From: Candidatus Choladousia intestinigallinarum
GTDB taxonomy: Bacteria; Bacillota; Clostridia; Lachnospirales; Lachnospiraceae
Direction: 5' to 3'
NCBI GenBank assembly: GCA_018712605.1
Contig: DVGR01000276.1
Span: 1-39,376, forward strand
DNA length: 39,376 bases
Below, piece after piece: positions 22,675-30,732 of the stretch (the stretch's first letter is position 1; every line of letters begins with the position of its first letter). Below the pieces are notes generated by a model, which saw only the letters and a list, made by a program, of their open reading frames with translations, made no database searches and was not told where the DNA came from. The position numbers and the translations under genes were made by a program.

Positions 22675-23507
22675 GAGAAAAACAAGTCCTTACGGCAGTA
22701 AAAAAAGTGGATTTCGGAGTATACCTGGCAGAAGAGGGGAGACCGGAAGAGCGGGTGCTGCTCCCCAAAAAAGAAGTTCCAGGGGATTTGGAGATAGGAG
22801 GCCAGGTCTTGGTATTTCTGTATAAGGATTCCAGTGACAGGCTCATCGCCACGGTGAGAGAACCTGTCCTGACCCTTGGGAGAACAGCGGTGCTCAAGGT
22901 AAAAGAAGTGGGAAGAATCGGCGCCTTCCTGGACTGGGGACTTGAGAAGGATCTGCTGCTGCCTTTTCGGGAGCAGACAGGGAAAATATATCCCGGGGAA
23001 GACTGCCTTGTGGCTCTGTACATTGACAAAAGCTCCCGTCTGTGCGCCACCATGCGGGTATATCCGTATCTTCTGAAAAATTCCCCGTACCAGGCGGGAG
23101 ATGAGGTGGAAGGACGGGTTTATGAGACCGGAGGGAATTTCGGCGTTTTCGTTGCGGTGGACGACTGCTACTCAGGCATGATTCCCAAACGCGAGGTGCC
23201 GGAGGGACTTCAGGCCGGCAATATCATCCGTGCCAGAGTCACTGGGGTGAAGGAGGACGGGAAGCTGGACCTGAGTATCCGGGACAAGGCTTATATTCAG
23301 ATCAAGGAGGATGCCCAGTATGTGATGGATGTGCTGGACGAATACGAGGGAATCCTTCCCTTCGACGACCGGGTATCTCCGGAGATTATCCGAAGGGAGT
23401 TCGGATTAAGCAAGAGCGCCTTCAAGCGGGCAGTGGGAAGACTGCTCAAGCAGGGTGAAATAGAGATATCAGGCGGAAAAATCCGCAGAAAAGGAGGACA
23501 AAAATAA
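22662..23507 (+). CDS. S1-type RNA-binding protein (CvfB/YitL-like)
   Basis: A 281-residue protein built from S1-like OB domains (about 5-65, 68-130 and 145-210; the third reads GDEVEGRVYETGGNFGVFVA) and a C-terminal winged helix (about 220-278, FGLSKSAFKRAVGRLLKQGE). This is the CvfB architecture, an RNA-binding regulator of virulence and gene expression in Firmicutes. Translation is probably coupled to the thioesterase, whose stop it overlaps. RidA follows two bases after its stop. Confidence 0.9.
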   Translation: MLRLGEKQVLTAVKKVDFGVYLAEEGRPEERVLLPKKEVPGDLEIGGQVLVFLYKDSSDRLIATVREPVLTLGRTAVLKVKEVGRIGAFLDWGLEKDLLLPFREQTGKIYPGEDCLVALYIDKSSRLCATMRVYPYLLKNSPYQAGDEVEGRVYETGGNFGVFVAVDDCYSGMIPKREVPEGLQAGNIIRARVTGVKEDGKLDLSIRDKAYIQIKEDAQYVMDVLDEYEGILPFDDRVSPEIIRREFGLSKSAFKRAVGRLLKQGEIEISGGKIRRKGGQK

Positions 23508-23509
23508 AT

Positions 23510-23884
23510 ATGAAAAACATTATCTGTACAGACAAGGCTCCTGCCGCAATCGGGCCCTACTCCCAGGCAGTGGAGGTAAATAACATGGTATACACTTCCG
23601 GCGTGATTCCTGTGAATCCGGCTACCGGGGAGATCCCCCAGAGCGTGAAGGAACAGGCGGTGCAGGCTTTTTCCAACCTGAAAAATCTGCTGGAGGCAGC
23701 CGGCGCTGATATGTCGCAGGTGATTAAGACCACGGTATTTATCAAAGAGATGGATGACTTTGGCGCCATCAATGAAATCTACGCAGAGTATTTTCCGCAG
23801 CCTTATCCGGCTCGCTCCTGTGTGGAAGTGGCAAGGCTTCCCAAGGATGTTCTCCTGGAAATTGAGGCAATAGCCACAAAATAA
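23510..23884 (+). CDS. ridA: RidA family enamine/imine deaminase
   Basis: A 124-residue YjgF/RidA protein, complete and of usual length. It opens with TDKAPAAIGPYSQAVEVNNM and carries the conserved arginine block YPARSCVEVARLPKDVLLEI near the C-terminus. RidA hydrolyses reactive 2-aminoacrylate and similar enamines produced by PLP enzymes, protecting them. AGGAGG lies 12 bases upstream. It is the third gene of the thioesterase - S1 - ridA unit. Confidence 0.95.
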   Translation: MKNIICTDKAPAAIGPYSQAVEVNNMVYTSGVIPVNPATGEIPQSVKEQAVQAFSNLKNLLEAAGADMSQVIKTTVFIKEMDDFGAINEIYAEYFPQPYPARSCVEVARLPKDVLLEIEAIATK

Positions 23885-23934
23885 AAACCAGGAGTTTTTG
23901 TAAAAGATAAATAGTGCTGAATTTCCAAAAATTG

Positions 23935-23974
23935 CTTGATTTTACTTGATTTTGGCAGAAGTGCAGGTTATATT
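23935..23974 (+). promoter_or_regulatory. Promoter of the HPr-like gene with a tandem 10 bp repeat
   Basis: TTGATT (23946-23951), 17 bases, TATATT (23969-23974). The -35 lies in the second unit of a direct repeat, CTTGATTTTA then CTTGATTTTG (23935-23954), a possible activator or repressor site. Confidence 0.55.
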
Positions 23975-24026
23975 GTATGCGTAAACAAGAAATGAGTTTT
24001 GGAAAGACCGAAAGGGGATACTGGGT

Positions 24027-24260
24027 ATGAAAGTACAGAACATTAAAAATATCGACCGCTTTTTTCAGGTAGTAGACGAGTGCAAGGGAAGAGTAGAGCT
24101 GGTAACCGGTGAGGGGGACAGACTGAATCTGAAGTCCAAGCTGAGCCAGTACGTATCTATGGCCAACATTTTCTCAAACGGTGAGATCCCGGAGCTGGAG
24201 ATTATCGCATATGAGAAAGAAGATATCGACCGTCTGATCAACTACATGATGAATGAGTAA
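24027..24260 (+). CDS. Small HPr-fold-like protein lacking the phospho-histidine
   Basis: A 77-residue protein conserved in position ahead of dnaE in related Clostridia, to my knowledge. Its second half, LNLKSKLSQYVSMANI followed by PELEIIAYEKEDIDRLINYM, follows the pattern of HPr around Ser46 and the last strand/helix (VNLKSIMGVMSL..., EDEQEAL...). The N-terminal part has no GLHARPA-type segment, so the PTS phosphorylation histidine is absent. It therefore cannot act as a normal phosphocarrier; a regulatory or structural role is possible. The HPr relation is my reading of the pattern and needs a profile search. A GGGG-type ribosome binding site precedes it. Confidence 0.7.
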   Translation: MKVQNIKNIDRFFQVVDECKGRVELVTGEGDRLNLKSKLSQYVSMANIFSNGEIPELEIIAYEKEDIDRLINYMMNE

Positions 24261-24283
24261 GCATCATAAAGAGTTTGCTGAGG

Positions 24284-24314
24284 GATGACAGAAAGAGCTG
24301 TCATCTCTTTTTTT
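24284..24314 (+). terminator. Terminator after the HPr-like gene
   Basis: GATGACAG-aaagag-CTGTCATC, then TCTTTTTTT. Confidence 0.9.
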
Positions 24315-24319
24315 ATCCT

Positions 24320-24348
24320 TTCACAAAGAGAAGGCTCTGTGCTATACT
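24320..24348 (+). promoter_or_regulatory. Promoter of dnaE
   Basis: TTCACA (24320-24325), 17 bases, TATACT (24343-24348). A MITE-terminus fragment begins at 24357, close to the predicted start. Confidence 0.6.
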
Positions 24349-24356
24349 GATAGGTA

Positions 24357-24374
24357 GATGTTGAGGTCAAAAGG
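24357..24374 (+). repeat. Solo terminus of the MITE-like element
   Basis: GATGTTGAGGTCAAAAGG is the same end sequence as in copies A and B, without the rest of the element. It sits in the dnaE leader. Confidence 0.55.
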
Positions 24375-24411
24375 TGCCGGATTAAATAGACAAGAAGAGA
24401 CGAGGAAGAAT

Positions 24412-27400
24412 ATGGTTCATTTTACGCATTTACACGTCCATACGGAGTACAGTCTCCTGGATGGAGCCAATAAAATAAAAGAATACGTAGCCAGGGTCAA
24501 GGAGCTGGGGATGGACAGCGCCGCCATCACGGATCATGGGGTGATGTACGGAGTGATCGATTTTTACAAGGAAGCCAAGGCTGCCGGGATCAACCCCATT
24601 TTAGGCTGCGAGGTGTATGTGGCGCCGGGATCCAGGTTTGACCGGGAGATCGGGGGCGGAGACGACCGATATTACCATCTGGTGCTTCTGGCTGAGAATA
24701 ACAAGGGTTACGCAAATCTTATGAAGCTGGTCTCCAAAGGCTTTGTGGAAGGCTTCTATTACCGCCCAAGGGTGGACATGGAGATCCTTGCCCAGTACAG
24801 CGAAGGTATCATCGCCCTGAGCGCCTGTCTGGCCGGGGAGGTGCAGAGATATCTGGTGCGGGGCCTCTACCAGGAGGCCAGAGAGGCTGCTCTGAGATAT
24901 GAGAAGATTTTTGGAAAGGGGAACTATTTCCTGGAGCTCCAGGATCACGGCCTGCCGGAGCAGAAGCAGGTGAATCAGCAGCTCATGCGCATGAGCCAGG
25001 AGCTGGGAATTGAGCTGGTGGCTACCAATGATGTCCACTATACGTATGCCCAGGACGTGGAGCCTCACGATATCCTTCTGTGCATTCAGACTGGAAAAAA
25101 ACTTGCGGATGAGGACAGGATGCGGTATGAGGGAGGCCAGTATTACGTCAAGTCTCCTGAAGAGATGGAGCAGCTCTTCGCCTATGCGCCCCAGGCGCTG
25201 GAGAATACCTGGAAGATTGCCAACCGCTGCCATGTGGATATTGAATTCGGAGTGACGAAGCTTCCCAAATTTGACGTTCCCTCACCCTACACCTCCTGGG
25301 AGTATCTGAACAAGCTGTGTTTTGAGGGGCTGGAGCGGGTTTATCCCCAGGTGACGGATGAGCTGAAGAGCCGTCTGGAGTATGAGCTGTCGGTGATTAA
25401 GCAGATGGGGTACGTGGATTATTTTTTGATTGTATGGGATTTCATCCGCTACGCCAGAGAGCATGATATTATGGTGGGGCCGGGAAGAGGCTCTGCCGCC
25501 GGGAGTTTAGTCTCCTATACTCTGGGAATTACCCAGTTGGATCCCATCCGCTATAACCTCCTTTTTGAGCGTTTCTTAAATCCAGAGCGTGTGTCCATGC
25601 CGGATATTGATATTGACTTCTGTTTTGAGAGAAGACAGGAGGTCATCGACTATGTGGTGAGAAAGTACGGAAAAGACCGGGTGGTTCAGATCGTCACCTT
25701 CGGTACCATGGCTGCCAGAGGCGTGATCCGGGACGTGGGAAGAGTCATGGATCTCCCCTACGCCCTGTGCGATACCATTGCCAAGATGGTTCCCTCTGAG
25801 CTGAATATTACCATAGACCGGGCCCTGGAGATGAGCCGGGAGCTCCGTACCATGTATGAGAATGACGAAAAGGTACACAAGCTTATTGAAATGTCCAGGC
25901 GTCTGGAAGGTCTGCCCCGCCATACGTCCATGCACGCCGCCGGGGTGGTAATCAGCCAGAAGGATGTGGATGAGTATGTGCCGCTTTCCAGGGCCGCGGA
26001 CGGAACCATCACCACTCAGTTTACCATGACCACCCTGGAAGAACTGGGGCTTTTGAAAATGGACTTTCTGGGCCTGAGGACTTTGACGGTGATCCAGAAT
26101 GCCGTGCGCTTGGCAGAGAAGAGCAATGGAATTAAGATTTCCATGCAGGATATTGATTACGATGACAAGGCGGTGCTGGATTCGATCGGAACCGGTAAGA
26201 CGGAGGGCGTGTTCCAGCTGGAGAGCGCCGGGATGAAGAGCTTTATGAAGGAGCTGAAGCCCCAGAGCCTGGAGGATATCATTGCGGGAATCTCTCTGTA
26301 CCGTCCCGGTCCCATGGATTTCATTCCCCAGTATATCCGGGGCAAAAACCATCCGGAAACCATTGCTTATGACTGCCCTCAGTTGGAAGAGATCCTGGAG
26401 CCCACCTATGGCTGTATCGTTTACCAGGAGCAGGTTATGCAGATCGTCCGCTCCCTTGGAGGTTATACCCTTGGGCGCAGCGACCTGGTGCGTCGTGCCA
26501 TGTCCAAAAAGAAAGCCGCTGTCATGGAGAAGGAGCGGCAGAATTTTGTGTATGGGAATCAGGAAGAGGGAGTGCCGGGCTGTATCGCGAACGGCATCAG
26601 CGAAAAGGTGGCCAATAAGATTTACGATGAGATGATTGATTTTGCCAAGTACGCCTTTAATAAGTCCCATGCGGCGGCCTATGCGGTAGTCTCCTATCAG
26701 ACGGCTTATCTGAAGTATTATTATCCGGTAGAATTTATGGCTGCGCTGATGACCTCCGTAATTGAAAATCCCTCCAAGGTGGCCGAGTATATCCTGACCT
26801 GCCGGCAGATGGGGATCAAGATCTTACCGCCGGACATCAACGAAGGAGAGGGAGAATTCTCTGTTAAAGGAAATGAGATCCGCTACGGCCTGTCCGCCAT
26901 CAAGAGTATCGGAAAGCCGGTCATCGAGGCGATCCTCACGGAGCGGCAGGAACGGGGGCCTTTCAAGAGCCTGAAGGATTTCATAGAACGCCTCTCGGGG
27001 AAGGAAGTCAATAAGAGAACCATCGAGAGCTTCATAAAATCAGGAGCCATGGACAGCCTGGGAGGCACCAGAAAGCAGTTCATGCAGGTGTATGCTTCTA
27101 TCATTGAACAGGTGGTCAGAGAGAAGAAAAGCGGCGTAACGGGACAGATGTCTCTTTTCGATCTCCTGGGGGAGGAAGATAAAAAGGAGTATGAGGTACA
27201 GCTTCCTCCAGTAGGAGAATATGAGAAGGAGCAGCTTCTGGCCTTTGAAAAAGAGGTGCTGGGCATCTATGTAAGCGGCCATCCCCTGGAGAAGTATGAG
27301 GCGCTGTGGAAGAGGGTGATTTCCAATGTCACCACAGACTTTATGCTGGATGAAGAGACGGGCAGCGCCAAGGTGGCGGACCAGTCTAAGGTGACAGTGG

Positions 27401-27864
27401 GAGGTCTCATTGCAGGAAAGACAGTCAAATATACTAAAACCAACAAAACCATGGCTTTTCTCACCCTGGAGGATCTGGTGGGAAATGTAGAGATTGTAGT
27501 TTTTCCCAAGGATTATGAGACCTACAGCTCTTATCTGAAAGAAGAGAATAAGATCTTTGTCCGGGGAAGGGCCAACAGCGAGGATGATAAGGCCAGCAAG
27601 ATCATATGCGAGAAGATCTGGGGCTTTGAAGAGGTGTCCAGGGAGCTGTGGGTTCAGTTTTCTACGATGGAAGAATACCGGGATAAGGAAGACCAGCTCT
27701 TTGCTCTGCTGCGGCAGTCGGACGGGAAGGATCATGTGGCGATCTACGTCCGCAGTCCCAGGGCAGTGCGGAGATTGGGGGATAACTGGACGGTGCAGGC
27801 GGATGAGGAACTGCTCTCCCGGATGGAGGCGCTGTTTGGAAAAGAAAATGTAAAGGTAAAGTAA
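24412..27864 (+). CDS. dnaE: DNA polymerase III subunit alpha (DnaE type)
   Basis: A 1150-residue replicative polymerase. The PHP domain starts at residue 4 (HLHVHTEYSLLDGA). The catalytic palm includes GPGRGSAAGSLVSY near residue 360 and MPDIDIDFCFERR near residue 395, which contains the metal-binding aspartates. A helix-hairpin-helix region follows (about 800-880), then an OB-fold (about 990-1060, VGGLIAGKTVKYTKTNKTMA). Length and order are typical of DnaE (DnaE1/DnaE3 class); no frameshift is seen. I chose the ATG at 24412, preceded by GAGGAAGA and matching the family start; the frame from 24358 would begin in the MITE fragment. Confidence 0.97.
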   Translation: MVHFTHLHVHTEYSLLDGANKIKEYVARVKELGMDSAAITDHGVMYGVIDFYKEAKAAGINPILGCEVYVAPGSRFDREIGGGDDRYYHLVLLAENNKGYANLMKLVSKGFVEGFYYRPRVDMEILAQYSEGIIALSACLAGEVQRYLVRGLYQEAREAALRYEKIFGKGNYFLELQDHGLPEQKQVNQQLMRMSQELGIELVATNDVHYTYAQDVEPHDILLCIQTGKKLADEDRMRYEGGQYYVKSPEEMEQLFAYAPQALENTWKIANRCHVDIEFGVTKLPKFDVPSPYTSWEYLNKLCFEGLERVYPQVTDELKSRLEYELSVIKQMGYVDYFLIVWDFIRYAREHDIMVGPGRGSAAGSLVSYTLGITQLDPIRYNLLFERFLNPERVSMPDIDIDFCFERRQEVIDYVVRKYGKDRVVQIVTFGTMAARGVIRDVGRVMDLPYALCDTIAKMVPSELNITIDRALEMSRELRTMYENDEKVHKLIEMSRRLEGLPRHTSMHAAGVVISQKDVDEYVPLSRAADGTITTQFTMTTLEELGLLKMDFLGLRTLTVIQNAVRLAEKSNGIKISMQDIDYDDKAVLDSIGTGKTEGVFQLESAGMKSFMKELKPQSLEDIIAGISLYRPGPMDFIPQYIRGKNHPETIAYDCPQLEEILEPTYGCIVYQEQVMQIVRSLGGYTLGRSDLVRRAMSKKKAAVMEKERQNFVYGNQEEGVPGCIANGISEKVANKIYDEMIDFAKYAFNKSHAAAYAVVSYQTAYLKYYYPVEFMAALMTSVIENPSKVAEYILTCRQMGIKILPPDINEGEGEFSVKGNEIRYGLSAIKSIGKPVIEAILTERQERGPFKSLKDFIERLSGKEVNKRTIESFIKSGAMDSLGGTRKQFMQVYASIIEQVVREKKSGVTGQMSLFDLLGEEDKKEYEVQLPPVGEYEKEQLLAFEKEVLGIYVSGHPLEKYEALWKRVISNVTTDFMLDEETGSAKVADQSKVTVGGLIAGKTVKYTKTNKTMAFLTLEDLVGNVEIVVFPKDYETYSSYLKEENKIFVRGRANSEDDKASKIICEKIWGFEEVSRELWVQFSTMEEYRDKEDQLFALLRQSDGKDHVAIYVRSPRAVRRLGDNWTVQADEELLSRMEALFGKENVKVK

Positions 27865-27869
27865 AAATT

Positions 27870-27902
27870 GTTATAGTTTACGTGGTATCCGTGAACTGTG
27901 AC
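27870..27902. repeat. Inverted repeat between dnaE and pfkA
   Basis: GTTATAGTTTACG pairs with CGTGAACTGTGAC (13 bp, three G-U pairs) around a 7-base loop. No T-run follows, so it is not a standard terminator. It resembles dispersed intergenic palindromes of gut Clostridia. Confidence 0.6.
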
Positions 27903-27944
27903 TAAAAATTATATTGGCCCAGGCGATTTTAAAGGATTTTTACC

Positions 27945-27973
27945 TGTACAAACCCCCTAAAATAGATTAAAAT
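27945..27973 (+). promoter_or_regulatory. Promoter of pfkA
   Basis: TGTACA (27945-27950), 17 bases, TAAAAT (27968-27973), 38 bases before the ATG. Confidence 0.55.
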
Positions 27974-28011
27974 GATAAGGAATAAACCCATTGCTTGGCA
28001 GGAGGTGCGAT

Positions 28012-28986
28012 ATGGCAAAAAAGGTGGAAACAATAGGTGTGCTCACCAGCGGCGGAGATGCGCCGGGTATGAATGCGGCCATCCGGGCCGTAGTCCGCAA
28101 GGCTTTATCCCAGGGATTGAAGGTGAAAGGGATCTCTCAGGGGTATAAGGGCCTGCTGAATGAAGAGATTGAGGATCTGTATCCGTGGAGCGTGTCGGAT
28201 ATTATATCCAAGGGCGGAACGATTCTGTATACTGCAAGGTGCGCGGAGTTCCGCACGGCGGAGGGACAGGATCAGGGAGCGGAGATCTGCCGCAAGCACG
28301 GAATAGACGGCCTGGTAGTGATCGGAGGCGACGGTTCCTTTAACGGGGCAAGACAGCTTGCAGCCAGAGGAATCAACACCATCGGCGTTCCAGGAACCAT
28401 TGATTTGGATATTGCGTGTACGGATTACACCATAGGCTTTGACACGGCTGTAAACACGGCTATGGAGGCCATAGACAAGGTCAGAGATACATCCACCTCC
28501 CATGAGCGGTGCAGCATTATCGAGGTAATGGGAAGAAACGCCGGATATATTGCTCTCTGGTGCGGCATTGCCAACGGAGCGGAGGATATTCTGCTGCCGG
28601 AGCGGTATGACTACGACGAGCAGATGCTGATCAATAATATTATCAACAACCGTAAACGTGGGAAGAAGCACCATATTATCATCAATGCGGAGGGAATCGG
28701 CCATTCGACCAGTATGGCCCGCAGAATCGAGGCTGCCACAGGCGTGGAGACCAGAGCCACTATTCTCGGCCATCTCCAGAGAGGCGGAAGCCCCACCTGC
28801 CGTGACCGTGTCTACGCTTCTATGATGGGGGCATATGCTGCGGATCTTCTGGCCCAGGGCAAATCAAACCGTGTGGTGGGCTATAAGAACGGCGAGTACG
28901 TGGATTTTGACATAGCGGAAGCACTGGATATGCAGAAGGAGATTCCTGATTACATGGTTCGGGTCAGCAAGGCGATGAGCGCCTGA
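28012..28986 (+). CDS. pfkA: ATP-dependent 6-phosphofructokinase
   Basis: A 324-residue glycolytic kinase that phosphorylates fructose 6-phosphate. The N-terminal GVLTSGGDAPGMNAAIRA, the ATP site IGGDGSFNGA (glycine after GGD, as in ATP enzymes rather than PPi enzymes) and the catalytic PGTIDLD are visible. The usual PGTIDND has Leu132 in place of Asn; both catalytic aspartates (131, 133) remain. The ATG at 28012 follows GGAGG; the frame from 27991 is an extension. trmH follows after 17 bases and may be co-transcribed. Confidence 0.96.
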   Translation: MAKKVETIGVLTSGGDAPGMNAAIRAVVRKALSQGLKVKGISQGYKGLLNEEIEDLYPWSVSDIISKGGTILYTARCAEFRTAEGQDQGAEICRKHGIDGLVVIGGDGSFNGARQLAARGINTIGVPGTIDLDIACTDYTIGFDTAVNTAMEAIDKVRDTSTSHERCSIIEVMGRNAGYIALWCGIANGAEDILLPERYDYDEQMLINNIINNRKRGKKHHIIINAEGIGHSTSMARRIEAATGVETRATILGHLQRGGSPTCRDRVYASMMGAYAADLLAQGKSNRVVGYKNGEYVDFDIAEALDMQKEIPDYMVRVSKAMSA

Positions 28987-29003
28987 CCAGGGAGAGATAG
29001 GGA

Positions 29004-29795
29004 ATGACAGAGATTATCACAAGCATGTCCAACAGCCAGGTAAAGAACCTTGCCCAGCTCCAGGCCAGAGGAAGGGCCCGGAGCCAGCAGGGGCTCTTTG
29101 TGGCGGAAGGAATTAAAATGTACCGGGAAGCCCCTAAAGAGAGGCTTGCCGGTGTTTATGTCTCAGAACGTTTTATAGAAAGATACGGATGGGAGATCTT
29201 TGAAGAGAAGGGTGCAGAGCCGGTTGTCCTTTCAGACCGGGTTTTCGCCTCTGTCTCCGATACCAAGACGCCCCAGGGGATTTTATGTCTGATCCGTCAG
29301 TTTTCTTACAGCCTGCCTCAGCTTTTGGGCGAGAAGCCTCTGATCCTGGTTCTCGAGAATCTTCAGGATCCGGGGAATCTGGGAACCATTGTCAGGACTG
29401 GAGAGGGGGCCGGCGTCACGGGCATTCTTTTGTCCGGGGGATGTGTGGACATTTATAATCCTAAGGTGATCCGTTCTACCATGGGCTCCATTTACAGGAT
29501 GCCTTTTTGCTATACGGAGAATCTCCAGGACAGCCTGAAATGGCTGAAGCAGCAGGGCGTCGTTCTTTGTGCGGCACATCTTGAGGGAAGGTGTGCTTAT
29601 GACGGACAGGACTATGGCAGAGGAATAGCTTTTCTGATCGGCAATGAGAGTAAAGGACTGTCCAGGGAGACGGCGGCCCTGGCGGATGTTTTGGTGACGA
29701 TCCCCATGTGCGGTCAGGTAGAGTCCCTCAACGCTTCCATCGCTGCGGCCGTGCTGATGTACGAGGCTTCCAGGCAGCGCAGGATAAATAGTTAG
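29004..29795 (+). CDS. TrmH/SpoU family RNA 2'-O-methyltransferase
   Basis: A 263-residue RNA methyltransferase. An N-terminal substrate-binding domain (about 1-95, with NSQVKNLAQLQARGRARSQ) is followed by the SPOUT knot with its three motifs: ENLQDPGNLGTIVRTGEGAG near residue 117, FLIGNESKGLS near residue 210, and IPMCGQVESLNASIAAAVLM near residue 233. It methylates a ribose in tRNA or 23S rRNA with S-adenosylmethionine; the exact site is not predictable here. The 3' end overlaps the convergent glycosyltransferase gene by 4 bases. Confidence 0.93.
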   Translation: MTEIITSMSNSQVKNLAQLQARGRARSQQGLFVAEGIKMYREAPKERLAGVYVSERFIERYGWEIFEEKGAEPVVLSDRVFASVSDTKTPQGILCLIRQFSYSLPQLLGEKPLILVLENLQDPGNLGTIVRTGEGAGVTGILLSGGCVDIYNPKVIRSTMGSIYRMPFCYTENLQDSLKWLKQQGVVLCAAHLEGRCAYDGQDYGRGIAFLIGNESKGLSRETAALADVLVTIPMCGQVESLNASIAAAVLMYEASRQRRINS

Positions 29796-30721
29796 AAAAA
29801 TAAATCCTTTTTAAATTGGTTCAGAGTCAGCTCAAACTGCTGGCGGCTCTGGGCCTTTAATACATTGAGGATCATGCCGCAGCACAGGAATATCAGGGCG
29901 GCCATAGCTCCAAAGCCGCTGACGATCAGGGTGGGAAATTTCAGTACCAGCCCTGTTTTTGTATATTCTGAGAGAACCGGTATAAACAGTCCCAGGGCTG
30001 CCAGGAACAGCACCAGGGAGATACTTCCAAAGAACAGGAGAGGGCGGTAGTTTTTCAGCATAACGAGGATGGTTTTCAATACCTTGATTCCATCCCGGAA
30101 GGTATTAAGCTTTGACGAAGAGCCCTGAGGACGGTCACGATAATTGACCACCACATTGTCAATCAGCATATTTTTATCCAAAGCATGGATGGTCATCTCG
30201 GTCTCAATCTCAAATCCGTTGGAGAGAATGGGGCACGTCTTTACGAACAGGTAGCTGAAGGCACGGTATCCTGTCATGATATCCTGAATTTTATGTTCAA
30301 AAAAGACATGGATCATTCCCCGGACCATGCGGTTTCCCAGGTTATGGAAGGGGCGTTTGTTCTCCGAAAAATAAGTTGAGGAAAGCCGGTCTCCCACCAC
30401 CATATCCGCGCCGCCTTTCAGGACGGCATCCGCCAGGGCCCTGGCATTTTCCGCAGGGTAGGTATCGTCCCCGTCTACCATAAGATAACACCTGGCGTCA
30501 ATCTCGCGGAACATGGTGCGCACCACGGCCCCTTTTCCCTGACGGCGCTCATACCGCACCACGGCTCCTGCGTCCCTGGCGACACGGTCTGTGCCATCGG
30601 TGGAATTATTGTCATATACATAAATCACAGCTTCAGGCAGAGCCTTTCTGAAATCTCTGACAACTTTTTCAATAGTCCCAGCTTCGTTATAGCAGGGGAT
30701 CAATACTGCGATCTCGTCCAT
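29792..30721 (-). CDS. Family 2 glycosyltransferase, CsbB/GtrB or DPM1-like, with C-terminal membrane anchor
   Basis: A 309-residue GT-A enzyme. It starts MDEIAVLIPCYNEAGTIEKV, has YDNNSTDGT near residue 36 and the metal-binding DGDDTY near residue 83, and ends with two transmembrane segments (about 228-250 and 262-288). This is the layout of CsbB/GtrB proteins, which charge undecaprenyl phosphate with a sugar for transfer outside the cell. I chose the ATG at 30721 because AGGAGG lies just upstream; a longer frame to 30760 runs into the preceding gene. It is co-transcribed with the polytopic protein 12 bases upstream. Confidence 0.9.
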   Translation of the reverse strand: MDEIAVLIPCYNEAGTIEKVVRDFRKALPEAVIYVYDNNSTDGTDRVARDAGAVVRYERRQGKGAVVRTMFREIDARCYLMVDGDDTYPAENARALADAVLKGGADMVVGDRLSSTYFSENKRPFHNLGNRMVRGMIHVFFEHKIQDIMTGYRAFSYLFVKTCPILSNGFEIETEMTIHALDKNMLIDNVVVNYRDRPQGSSSKLNTFRDGIKVLKTILVMLKNYRPLLFFGSISLVLFLAALGLFIPVLSEYTKTGLVLKFPTLIVSGFGAMAALIFLCCGMILNVLKAQSRQQFELTLNQFKKDLFF

Positions 30722-30732
30722 ATTTGCCTCCT

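Noticed and set aside
25576-26670. 364-codon minus-strand frame
   Set aside because: It lies wholly inside dnaE on the other strand and reflects codon bias of the real gene.
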